A stretch of 62,184 bases of DNA from an uncultured Bacteroides sp. GTDB lineage: Bacteria > Bacteroidota > Bacteroidia > Bacteroidales > Bacteroidaceae. The first letter of the stretch is position 1. Each line of letters starts with the position of its first letter. Both the position numbers and the translations under genes were made by a program. Below are positions 43,513 through 51,717 of this stretch, in pieces. The notes below the pieces were generated by a model that had not been told where the DNA came from, searched no databases, and saw only the letters and a program-made list of their open reading frames with translations. The DNA is taken from the NCBI GenBank assembly GCA_905198575.1, contig CAJKDC010000004.1, positions 1 through 62,184 on the forward strand. Direction: 5' to 3'.

Positions 43513-44817
43513 ATGATTGGAAAATATTTTACACAAGCCTGGACACTGATGAAACAGAATAAACTTTTCACTGTCATCTATGTGGCAGGCACAGGACTCT
43601 CTATTGCTTTGATAATGACCCTGTTCATCATCTATTTCGTGAAATTAGGTCCTGTATACCCCGAATACAACCGAGACAGAACCCTGGTCATCAAGCCCAT
43701 TAAACGATACCCCAAAGGAGAAGCCGGAAGCTGGATGGTGTTGGGAGGCGGCTCGTATTACGTAGCCAACGAACTGCTGGCAGGATTACCTCATGTAGAG
43801 CAAATTGCAGCTATACAGGCCAGTTACTGGGAAAACTATAAGGTCTCGACTACAGAAACCAAGCCTTTCGAAGTGAATGCACTTTATGTAAACGGAGCTT
43901 TCTGGAACGTCTTTTCTTTTCATTTCACAGAAGGTAAACCTTTCACACAGTCCGAAGTAGAAGCAAAAATACCTACAGCCATTCTAAGCGAGTCATTGGC
44001 ACAAAAATTATTTGCCACTACCCGGAATGTAACAGGACGCCACTTTCTGTTCAACGGCAAAGACTATCGTGCAGGCGGTGTGGTAAAAGATGTATCCAAT
44101 GCCACCCCCGATACGGCTGCCGACCTCTGGCTTCCCCTGCTCAACGCATCCAACGTAAAAAAGGAACTGACCTCAAACGGACTGTTAGGAAACATTTATA
44201 CCTATTTACTGGTAGACGATGCCGACAATCTGGAACAAGTGCAAAATGAAGTAGTAACAAAATTCAGCAATTTTGTACTGCAAGACGACAAATACGATTA
44301 CGACCTGATGGGACAGCCGGATCCCTATTGGAAAAGTACTTTCAGACAAGATTTGAACAACGCCCCTAACATAATGGAACTGGCCAAAAACTTTCTTTAT
44401 ATCCTATTGGCCCTACTCTTTATCCCTGCCCTTAACCTGAGCGGCATGATTTCGTCTCGAATGAACAACCGTATTGCCGAGCTGGGTATACGCAAAGTGT
44501 ACGGAGCACCCCGCAGGCGACTGCTGGAACAAATCCTGTGCGAAAACCTACTACTCACATTACTAGGAGGAATCGTAGGATTACTGCTCTCCTATCTTGT
44601 CGTACTTACAGCCAGCGACTGGATTCTCACCCTGTTCGATAAATATGTCAGTAACGTTTCCATCCCTACGTCGCTGACCTTCGAAATGCTTTTCAACCCC
44701 ATGGTATTTTGCTGTACGTTTGCAGTGTGCATTATCCTTAATCTCATCTCGGCACTGATACCGGCACATTATGCCTTGCGCCACCCAATTATAGAATCGT
44801 TAAATACGAAAAGATAA
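43513..44817 (+). CDS. MacB/FtsX-type permease A1
   Basis: 434 residues. A transmembrane helix near the N-terminus (about 18-40), a large periplasmic MacB-type domain (about 45-285, beginning PEYNRDRTLVI) and three C-terminal helices (about 290-310, 337-365, 392-415) with the FtsX signature PALNLSGMISSRMNNRIAELGIRKVYGA. Such permeases do not pump through a channel; they move the periplasmic part to push substrate into the TolC duct. It is a type-1 member (ends HPIIESLNTKR) paired with A2, 8 bp away. The pair lacks its own adjacent ATPase gene. Confidence 0.93.
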   Translation: MIGKYFTQAWTLMKQNKLFTVIYVAGTGLSIALIMTLFIIYFVKLGPVYPEYNRDRTLVIKPIKRYPKGEAGSWMVLGGGSYYVANELLAGLPHVEQIAAIQASYWENYKVSTTETKPFEVNALYVNGAFWNVFSFHFTEGKPFTQSEVEAKIPTAILSESLAQKLFATTRNVTGRHFLFNGKDYRAGGVVKDVSNATPDTAADLWLPLLNASNVKKELTSNGLLGNIYTYLLVDDADNLEQVQNEVVTKFSNFVLQDDKYDYDLMGQPDPYWKSTFRQDLNNAPNIMELAKNFLYILLALLFIPALNLSGMISSRMNNRIAELGIRKVYGAPRRRLLEQILCENLLLTLLGGIVGLLLSYLVVLTASDWILTLFDKYVSNVSIPTSLTFEMLFNPMVFCCTFAVCIILNLISALIPAHYALRHPIIESLNTKR

Positions 44818-44825
44818 ACTGAATT

Positions 44826-46136
44826 ATGCTGAAAACTATTTTACACCAAATGTGGAACCAGCGTCGGCAGAACGGCTGGATATTTTTAGAACTGCTCGTT
44901 GTCAGCTTCTTCCTCTGGTTTGTTATCGACCCTATCTATGTACTGACAGCTAACCGCGCCATAGACAAAGGCTATAATCCCGATGGACTATACGTAATAA
45001 CGATAGGAAGTTACGATGAAGCACATGGAAATTACAATCCCGACATGGCAACAGACTCTTTGAATCTGGCGGCCTACGAACGAATCATACGTACAATACG
45101 CAGCCAGCCCGAAATTGCAAGCTGGTTCGTAGCAACTTCATGGAGTTTTCCGAACACAAATTCATGGGCAGGAACACGCTTGTATGCAGATACGACTTCC
45201 GTTGATTCCAAAAAAGAATTTGTAAGTGCACAGCAATATAATTTTTTCACTGTAGAAGGAAGCAATATCTTCCAAACATACGGCATCAAAGATGCCCGTA
45301 CGGGAGCAGACATCCAGATACCCCCACAACCCGAAGGAAAAGTTTTCCTTTCGGAAAGACTGGCTGTGTTATTATTCGGTACCAACCAGGTTATCGGGAA
45401 AAAAGTATATAGCAATGGAGAAAGTCAGGAAATAGCAGGGGTATTCAACGATTTCAAGCACCGTGATTACGAACAACCCTATCCGCTGGTTATCTCTACG
45501 TTTGGAAAAATGGAAGGGAGAGAACAGATGATCAGGGTATATAATCTTGTCGTCCGTGTGAAACCAAGTGTGGATGCTGCTGGTTTCAAACGACGCTTTG
45601 AACAGGAAGTCGGTCCACAACTTTCTGCAGGTAATCTCTACTTCGACAACCTGAAAGATTTTGCTACATTGAGCAACTTGTATGCGATGAAAAGCGGAGT
45701 CGCCAACAAACTTCGTTTACAGTATGCCCTGACCGGATTTGCAATCTTATGCACCTTTTTAGGTATGGTAGGCACTTTCTGGATACGCTGCAATGCCCGT
45801 CGTGAGGAAATCGGAATCATGCGTAGCTTGGGAGCTACCCAAAACAACATTGTCCGCCAATTCCTGCTCGAATCCGGATTGCTGGTTACAGTTGCCTTTG
45901 TGATAGTAGTTCCCTTTTTGCTTTACCTGGCATATACCAATGGCATGTACACTCCCGAAACAAAAGAAAATTTCATACCTAATCCGGCATACGGACAAAA
46001 CTGTTTCGGCATCCATTTCCTAACCGTATTGGCACTTAGCTATCTGATACTGCTGCTGGTTTCACTTGTCGGAACTTGTATTCCGGTAAAACGCGCAGCA
46101 AAAATCCAACCCATGGAAGCATTGCGCGATGAATAA
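44826..46136 (+). CDS. MacB/FtsX-type permease A2
   Basis: 436 residues, a type-2 member: the N-terminus has the conserved WNQRRQNGWIFLELLVVSFFLWFVID helix (about 17-36), a periplasmic domain (about 40-295), then helices with FLGMVGTFWIRCNARREEIGIMRSLGA, and a MKIQPMEALRDE-like C-terminus. It differs from B2, C2 and D2 by having GYNPDGLYVI in place of the GF.xEHCY motif, so pair A is the most divergent. Its stop is 3 bp before the UAS of the next promoter. Confidence 0.93.
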   Translation: MLKTILHQMWNQRRQNGWIFLELLVVSFFLWFVIDPIYVLTANRAIDKGYNPDGLYVITIGSYDEAHGNYNPDMATDSLNLAAYERIIRTIRSQPEIASWFVATSWSFPNTNSWAGTRLYADTTSVDSKKEFVSAQQYNFFTVEGSNIFQTYGIKDARTGADIQIPPQPEGKVFLSERLAVLLFGTNQVIGKKVYSNGESQEIAGVFNDFKHRDYEQPYPLVISTFGKMEGREQMIRVYNLVVRVKPSVDAAGFKRRFEQEVGPQLSAGNLYFDNLKDFATLSNLYAMKSGVANKLRLQYALTGFAILCTFLGMVGTFWIRCNARREEIGIMRSLGATQNNIVRQFLLESGLLVTVAFVIVVPFLLYLAYTNGMYTPETKENFIPNPAYGQNCFGIHFLTVLALSYLILLLVSLVGTCIPVKRAAKIQPMEALRDE

Positions 46137-46139
46137 AAC

Positions 46140-46176
46140 GAACACCGAAAACGGACAAGTGTTCATTATCGGACAC
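46140..46176 (+). promoter_or_regulatory. Sigma-54 activator site UAS2 (tandem)
   Basis: Two adjacent 18-bp sites: AACACCG-AAAA-CGGACAA (46141-46158) and GTGTTCA-TTAT-CGGACAC (46159-46176). The second begins 63 bp before the GG of the -24 element, as at P1 and P3. GAACAC at the left end pairs with GTGTTC. Confidence 0.75.
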
Positions 46177-46220
46177 ATCCCAATTTATATAAACAACTGA
46201 TAATCAACAAACAAATATTT

Positions 46221-46236
46221 TGGCACGACTTTTGAT
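46221..46236 (+). promoter_or_regulatory. Sigma-54 promoter P2 (ATPase1-B1-B2)
   Basis: TGGCACG (46221-46227) and TTTGA (46231-46235). GG and the -12 GA are 10 bp apart. The -12 element has A for C. Predicted start near 46247, 45 nt before the ATG. Confidence 0.8.
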
Positions 46237-46291
46237 TTATAATTCGTGAATTTTGAAAACATAAATAATAACCAAATAAACACTTAAAATT

Positions 46292-46963
46292 ATGAACATG
46301 ATTGAATTGACAGGTATCAACAAAATTTACCGTACAGACGAAATAGAAACACAGGCTTTGGAAAACGTAAACCTGAATGTAGCCCAAGGAGAATTTCTGA
46401 GCATCATGGGACCTTCGGGATGTGGCAAATCTACTCTGCTGAACATCATGGGACTGCTGGACGCACCTACCAGCGGAACCATCCGGATTGCCGGCACACA
46501 GGTAGAAGGCATGAAAGATAAAGAGCTGGCTGCCTTTCGAAATAAGAATCTGGGATTCGTATTCCAGTCGTTCCACCTGATTCATTCGCTCAACGTAATA
46601 GACAATGTAGAGCTGCCGCTGCTGTATCGCAAAATCTCAGCCAAAGAACGCCGAGAGCTGGCAGAGGAAGTGCTGAGAAAAGTAGGGCTGAGCCACCGCA
46701 TGCGCCACATGCCTACCCAGCTTTCCGGCGGTCAGTGCCAGCGTGTAGCCATAGCACGCGCCATCGTAGGAAATCCCGAAATCATCCTGGCCGACGAACC
46801 GACCGGTAACCTGGATTCCAAAATGGGAGCCGAAGTAATGGAACTGCTTCACAGGCTCAATCAGGAAGACGGAAGAACGATTGTAATGGTTACTCATAAC
46901 GAAGAACAGGCTAAACAAACCTCGCGCACGGTACGCTTCTTCGACGGACGACAGGTAGGATAA
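46292..46963 (+). CDS. ABC transporter ATPase 1 (MacB/LolD type)
   Basis: 223-residue nucleotide-binding protein. Walker A GPSGCGKST (40-48), Q-loop QSFHLIHS, signature LSGGQ (144-148), Walker B ILADE (165-169) and switch H202. It has no membrane part and belongs to the LolD/MacB/FtsE group that energises FtsX-type permeases. It differs from ATPase 2 at a single residue (G194 here, Lys there). Transcribed from P2 and followed after 31 bp by B1. Confidence 0.95.
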   Translation: MNMIELTGINKIYRTDEIETQALENVNLNVAQGEFLSIMGPSGCGKSTLLNIMGLLDAPTSGTIRIAGTQVEGMKDKELAAFRNKNLGFVFQSFHLIHSLNVIDNVELPLLYRKISAKERRELAEEVLRKVGLSHRMRHMPTQLSGGQCQRVAIARAIVGNPEIILADEPTGNLDSKMGAEVMELLHRLNQEDGRTIVMVTHNEEQAKQTSRTVRFFDGRQVG

Positions 46964-46994
46964 CTGAATTACCGGGACAATAATACTTTAAAAT

Positions 46995-48275
46995 ATGATT
47001 AAACAATATATTCTACAAGCATGGGCACAACTTAAGCAACAACCTCTTATCAGTGCAGTCACGATAGCAGGTACAGCCTTGTCTATCTTCCTCATTATGC
47101 TGGTAGTGATGATACAACAAGTAAAGGTAGAACCCTTTGCTCCAGAAAGTAACCGTGACCGCTTTCTGCATGTAAAAAGTACCAGCATTGAAAAAAAGGG
47201 AACTTCGAACAGTTCGATGAGTGTACGTACTTTTAATGAGATTTACGGAAAAATGAAAACACCACAAGCTGTAACGGCTTATACCTTTTCATCTCTATCC
47301 CAACCCGTCAGTCTCCCCGGACAACCGTCTACCGCTGTAGATGTACGCGAAACAGACAATCAATACTGGACTGTTTTCGATTTTGCCTTTATCGACGGGA
47401 AACCATATAGCCAAGCCGATTTTACAGCCGGACAGCCTCTGGCTGTAATTACCGCAAGTGTCGCACAGAATTTGTTTGGTACTACACAGGCCACCGGTAA
47501 AGAATTCCTGCTAGCTCATGCTCCCTACCGGGTTTGCGGTGTGGTAAAAGATGTTTCTACATTGGCTACCAACGCATACGGCCAAGTATGGATTCCCTAT
47601 ACTTCTACCAATCAAGAAGAAAATACCTGGAACGAGGGACTTATGGGATTCATGAGCTGCACAATTCTGGCACACAAACGCAGCGACTTTCCTGCCATCC
47701 GCGAAGAAGCCAACCGCCGAATGGAAGAATACAATAAAACCATAAGCGAAAGCGGATGGAAATTTATCAGCCGTAACCGACCTTACGACCAGGAAAAAAA
47801 TGCACTGGCTGTGGCCTCCAACTATGAACCCGACCTTGCAGCCAGTCACCGCGAGCGCTTTACTATCTTCCTGATTTTGCTTATCGTACCCGCTATCAAC
47901 CTGAGCAGCATGACACAAAGCCGCCTGCGCCGCCGGGTAAGCGAAATCGGTGTACGCCGTGCCTTCGGGTGCACTCGCATGGAACTGCTGGGACAATTGT
48001 TAAGCGAGAATTTCATCATCACCTTACTGGCCGGTATACTGGGCCTGTTGCTCAGCTTTGCCTTTGCCTATATGGGCAATGAAGTCTTTTTTGCACAAGA
48101 ATATAGCAATACCCTGAATCCTCCAACGGTAGATGCATCCATCCTGATACATGCTTCCACCTTCGGGTGGGCACTGCTTTTCTGCTTTATACTCAATCTG
48201 CTAAGTTCGGGTATCCCTGCCTGGAAAGCCACTAAAATGAATATTGTAAATTCTTTGGAAGGTAAACTAAAATGA
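46995..48275 (+). CDS. MacB/FtsX-type permease B1
   Basis: 426 residues, type-1 member. N-terminal helix (about 18-40: ISAVTIAGTALSIFLIMLVVMI), followed by the motif PESNRDRFLHV, a periplasmic MacB-type domain (about 50-270) and three C-terminal helices with IPAINLSSMTQSRLRRRVSEIGVRRAFGC-like FtsX signature; ends NIVNSLEGKLK. Closely related to C1 over the N-terminal motif and FtsX region. Paired with B2, 7 bp away. Confidence 0.93.
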   Translation: MIKQYILQAWAQLKQQPLISAVTIAGTALSIFLIMLVVMIQQVKVEPFAPESNRDRFLHVKSTSIEKKGTSNSSMSVRTFNEIYGKMKTPQAVTAYTFSSLSQPVSLPGQPSTAVDVRETDNQYWTVFDFAFIDGKPYSQADFTAGQPLAVITASVAQNLFGTTQATGKEFLLAHAPYRVCGVVKDVSTLATNAYGQVWIPYTSTNQEENTWNEGLMGFMSCTILAHKRSDFPAIREEANRRMEEYNKTISESGWKFISRNRPYDQEKNALAVASNYEPDLAASHRERFTIFLILLIVPAINLSSMTQSRLRRRVSEIGVRRAFGCTRMELLGQLLSENFIITLLAGILGLLLSFAFAYMGNEVFFAQEYSNTLNPPTVDASILIHASTFGWALLFCFILNLLSSGIPAWKATKMNIVNSLEGKLK

Positions 48276-48282
48276 TCGGAAA

Positions 48283-49551
48283 ATGGAAAAGAAATTATTT
48301 ATTCAAATACACAATGAATGGCGAGGAAACCTGTGGCTAGGACTAGAGTTACTGGTAGTAAGCGTGGTCATGTGGTATATCATCGACATGTTGTATTGTC
48401 AGGCTGCAACTTATAATGAACCCAGAGGATTCAATATAGAACACTGCTATCTGATTAAAATGGGAGTACTGACTGAAAAGAGTCCTGAATTTAAACCTTA
48501 CTCAGATGCCGCCGAGCAACAGACAGCCGAAGTTCGCGAACTGGCAGAACGCCTTCGTCACCGTCCGGAAATAGAAGCTGTCAGTCTTTCGGTCGGTGCC
48601 TATCCCTACAACGGCAGCAATTCTACTGAAGAAGTAACCTATGACACGCTAAAATCACCGCTATGGACTATCAGACGATTGGCAACCCCTGATTTTGTCC
48701 GTGTATTTCAGTATCGGGGAGCCCAGGGCGAAACATCCGAACAGCTAGCCGAGAAACTGCAGCAAGGCGATTTCTTAGCTTCCAATAATTTGTTCCGCAA
48801 ATACCAGATACCCATGACTGCCCTCGTCGGAAAAAAAGAATTTCACCTTTTCGGAGACACATTAAATACCTACCGTCTGGGAGCAGCCCTGCAAAATGTG
48901 CGCCACGATGATTACACGCAAGGTCGCATCAGTTATAGCATCGTATATAATTTAGACAGAGCAAACCTTTTCTCTCCAGGCATTATCACTGCCGAGAATG
49001 AACTCTGTGTCCGTGTCCGCGCAGATAAGGATAAAAATTTTATAGCAAACCTGAAAGCAGACAGTGAAAAGCAGTATCGTATCGGGAATATCTATATCAG
49101 TGATATACGCAGCTTTAAAGATATCCGCAAAAACTTCCAGCAATCTAATGCCAACCAAATGAGAAACTATTTTATTGGTATGGGATTTTTACTGCTCAAT
49201 ATTTTTCTGGGACTGCTGGGAACATTCTGGTTCCGCACACAACAGCGTCGCTCAGAAATAGCACTTCACAAAGCCATGGGAGCAAGCAACCAAGCTATAT
49301 TCAGCCGTCTGATGTGCGAAGGTCTGTTCATACTCCTCATAGTGAGCGTTCCCGCAATACTGATAAATTATAATCTGGCTTACCTGGAGCTGAACAGCTG
49401 GCGCAACGGAACAACGCTTGAATGGGACCGTATTCTGAGTTGCAGCATCCTGACTTGTGTGCTCATTGCACTAATGATTGTTATTGGCATAGGTATTCCT
49501 GCATACCGCGCCATGAAGATACAGCCGGCAGAAGCTTTGCACGATGAATAA
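48283..49551 (+). CDS. MacB/FtsX-type permease B2
   Basis: 422 residues, type-2 member: NEWRGNLWLGLELLVVSVVM helix near the N-terminus, then GFNIEHCYLI, a periplasmic domain, and C-terminal helices with FLGLLGTFWFRTQQRRSEIALHKAMGA, ending MKIQPAEALHDE. The motif GF.(I/T)EHCY is shared with C2 and D2 but not A2. Its stop is 3 bp before UAS3. Confidence 0.93.
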   Translation: MEKKLFIQIHNEWRGNLWLGLELLVVSVVMWYIIDMLYCQAATYNEPRGFNIEHCYLIKMGVLTEKSPEFKPYSDAAEQQTAEVRELAERLRHRPEIEAVSLSVGAYPYNGSNSTEEVTYDTLKSPLWTIRRLATPDFVRVFQYRGAQGETSEQLAEKLQQGDFLASNNLFRKYQIPMTALVGKKEFHLFGDTLNTYRLGAALQNVRHDDYTQGRISYSIVYNLDRANLFSPGIITAENELCVRVRADKDKNFIANLKADSEKQYRIGNIYISDIRSFKDIRKNFQQSNANQMRNYFIGMGFLLLNIFLGLLGTFWFRTQQRRSEIALHKAMGASNQAIFSRLMCEGLFILLIVSVPAILINYNLAYLELNSWRNGTTLEWDRILSCSILTCVLIALMIVIGIGIPAYRAMKIQPAEALHDE

Positions 49552-49554
49552 AAC

Positions 49555-49591
49555 GAACACCAAAAACGGACAGGTGTTCATTATCGGACAC
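49555..49591 (+). promoter_or_regulatory. Sigma-54 activator site UAS3 (tandem)
   Basis: AACACCA-AAAA-CGGACAG (49556-49573) and GTGTTCA-TTAT-CGGACAC (49574-49591). The second again begins 63 bp before the -24 GG. GAACACC pairs with GGTGTTC. Confidence 0.75.
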
Positions 49592-49635
49592 TCCCAATAA
49601 CACATAAACAACTGATAATCAACAAACAAATATTT

Positions 49636-49651
49636 TGGCACGACTTTTGAT
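49636..49651 (+). promoter_or_regulatory. Sigma-54 promoter P3 (ATPase2-C1-C2-D1-D2-TolC)
   Basis: TGGCACG (49636-49642) and TTTGA (49646-49650), 10 bp between GG and GA. Predicted start near 49662, 45 nt before the ATG. Confidence 0.8.
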
Positions 49652-49706
49652 TTATAAATCGTGAAACTTGAAAACATGAATAATAACTAGATGAAAATTT
49701 TACATT

Positions 49707-50378
49707 ATGAACATGATTGAATTGACAGGCATCAACAAAATTTACCGTACAGACGAAATAGAAACACAGGCTTTGGAAAACGTAAACCTGAATGTAGCCC
49801 AAGGAGAATTTCTGAGCATCATGGGACCTTCGGGATGTGGCAAATCTACTCTGCTGAACATCATGGGACTGCTGGACGCACCTACCAGCGGAACCATCCG
49901 GATTGCCGGCACACAGGTAGAAGGCATGAAAGATAAAGAGCTGGCTGCCTTTCGAAATAAGAATCTGGGATTCGTATTCCAGTCGTTCCACCTGATTCAT
50001 TCGCTCAACGTAATAGACAATGTAGAGCTGCCGCTGCTGTATCGCAAAATCTCAGCCAAAGAACGCCGAGAGCTGGCAGAGGAAGTGCTGAGAAAAGTAG
50101 GGCTGAGCCACCGCATGCGCCACATGCCTACCCAGCTTTCCGGCGGTCAGTGCCAGCGTGTAGCCATAGCACGCGCCATCGTAGGAAATCCCGAAATCAT
50201 CCTGGCCGACGAACCGACCGGTAACCTGGATTCCAAGATGGGAGCCGAAGTAATGGAACTGCTTCACAGACTCAATCAGGAAGACAAAAGAACGATTGTA
50301 ATGGTTACCCACAACGAAGAACAGGCAAAACAAACCTCGCGCACAGTACGCTTCTTCGACGGACGGCAGGTAGGATAA
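49707..50378 (+). CDS. ABC transporter ATPase 2 (MacB/LolD type)
   Basis: 223 residues, identical to ATPase 1 except K194. Walker A 40-48, LSGGQ 144-148, Walker B 165-169 and H202 are all present. I count ten base differences from ATPase 1 in 672 bp, nine of them in the last 150 bp. It is followed after 27 bp by C1. With two nearly equal ATPases and four permease pairs, each ATPase probably serves more than one pair. Confidence 0.95.
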   Translation: MNMIELTGINKIYRTDEIETQALENVNLNVAQGEFLSIMGPSGCGKSTLLNIMGLLDAPTSGTIRIAGTQVEGMKDKELAAFRNKNLGFVFQSFHLIHSLNVIDNVELPLLYRKISAKERRELAEEVLRKVGLSHRMRHMPTQLSGGQCQRVAIARAIVGNPEIILADEPTGNLDSKMGAEVMELLHRLNQEDKRTIVMVTHNEEQAKQTSRTVRFFDGRQVG

Positions 50379-50405
50379 TTTTCGAAAATAAAAGCAAATA
50401 CAATT

Positions 50406-51713
50406 ATGTGGAAACAATATATCAAACTCACATGGTTCCAGCTGAAACAGCAACCTATAATAAGCACTGTTTCTATCTTAGGAACCGCATTGTCTATATG
50501 CCTTATCATGCTGTTTGTCATGATAAAACAGGTAAAGGTAGCCCCCATCGCTCCTGAAAGCAACCGTGACCGTTTTCTTCACACCATGCTTTGCGGCGCA
50601 GAAAAAGGAGAGGAAAATACCACCTCAGGAATGTCTACAGGCACATTCAATGCTGTTTTTGGCAGCCTCACTACTCCCGAAGCCGTTACCTCCTACGATA
50701 TCTTCACTTCGGTTGCTCTTGCCAATATTCCCGGGCAATATGGTATTCCGGCAGATGTAAAAGGCACGGACGGAAATTTCTGGAAGGTTTTTGATTTCAA
50801 CTTTATTGACGGAAAGCCTTACACGCAAGTTGAATTCAAATCAGAAATTCCAGTTGCTGTAATCTCTGAAACGATATCGCGGAAACTATTCGGAACCTCA
50901 CAGTCTGCCGGACGTGAATTTCAGATGTCACACAAGCCATACAGAGTCATCGGGGTTGTGAAAGACGCCAGTATCCTGACCAATTTCGCATACGCACAGA
51001 TATGGGCACCGTATTCTGTTTTTAATCAGATTACAAAAATATTTAATCAATCCGACAAACTCACAGGCATGACCAGCTGTACTATCCTCGCTAAAAACAA
51101 GGGTGATTTGCAGGAAATAAGGAATGAGGTAGACCGAAAACTAAAGGAATACAATAAGTCTATAGAATCTACAGGATATAAAGTAAATCTGTATAACCAG
51201 CCTTACGATCATGAAAAAACCACATTGATATCACTGAAAACAGACAAATTAGAACCCGATGTGGCTTATACAAAACGCATAAGATATATAGTATTTCTGA
51301 TTCTGCTTATTGTTCCTGCCATCAACCTGAGCAGCATGATGCAAAGCCGCTTTCGCCAGCGAGTAAGCGAAATAGGCGTACGCCGCGCATTTGGATGTAC
51401 ACGCAGAGAACTGGTCATGCAGCTGCTCAGTGAAAATCTTATACTGACACTGGCAGGAGGTATTCTGGGATTACTACTAAGCATAGTTGCGGGCATCATC
51501 GGAGAAAGTTTACTGTTCATAGATACGATGCCTACTACCAGTATCACAATGCCGGAAATCCATATGAATATGCTGTTGCAGCCAAGTACATTCTTCCTGA
51601 GCCTGCTGTTCTGCTTCATCCTCAATCTGATGAGTACAGGAATTCCAGCATGGCATGCATCAAAAACCAATATCGTAAATGCACTGGAAGGTAGTATAAA
51701 CAATAACCGATGA
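50406..51713 (+). CDS. MacB/FtsX-type permease C1
   Basis: 435 residues, type-1 member. N-terminal helix (about 18-40: STVSILGTALSICLIMLFVMI), PESNRDRFLHT, periplasmic domain, and three C-terminal helices with PAINLSSMMQSRFRQRVSEIGVRRAFGC; ends NIVNALEGSINNNR. Closest to B1 in the N-terminal and FtsX parts, but the periplasmic domain has diverged, which fits different substrates. Only 4 bp before C2. Confidence 0.93.
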   Translation: MWKQYIKLTWFQLKQQPIISTVSILGTALSICLIMLFVMIKQVKVAPIAPESNRDRFLHTMLCGAEKGEENTTSGMSTGTFNAVFGSLTTPEAVTSYDIFTSVALANIPGQYGIPADVKGTDGNFWKVFDFNFIDGKPYTQVEFKSEIPVAVISETISRKLFGTSQSAGREFQMSHKPYRVIGVVKDASILTNFAYAQIWAPYSVFNQITKIFNQSDKLTGMTSCTILAKNKGDLQEIRNEVDRKLKEYNKSIESTGYKVNLYNQPYDHEKTTLISLKTDKLEPDVAYTKRIRYIVFLILLIVPAINLSSMMQSRFRQRVSEIGVRRAFGCTRRELVMQLLSENLILTLAGGILGLLLSIVAGIIGESLLFIDTMPTTSITMPEIHMNMLLQPSTFFLSLLFCFILNLMSTGIPAWHASKTNIVNALEGSINNNR

Positions 51714-51717
51714 TATT

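Larger units (their letters stand above)
46137..46963 (+). repeat. Direct repeat copy 1 (UAS2-P2-ATPase1)
   Basis: Starts at the operator and runs through the ATPase gene; almost the same sequence recurs at 49552-50378. The first 530 bp of the ATPase gene differ at one base only; the remaining differences lie in the last part of the gene and in the leader just before the ATG. Confidence 0.9.
49552..50378 (+). repeat. Direct repeat copy 2 (UAS3-P3-ATPase2)
   Basis: Near-identical to 46137-46963 in operator, promoter and ATPase gene, which points to a recent duplication or gene conversion. Confidence 0.9.
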
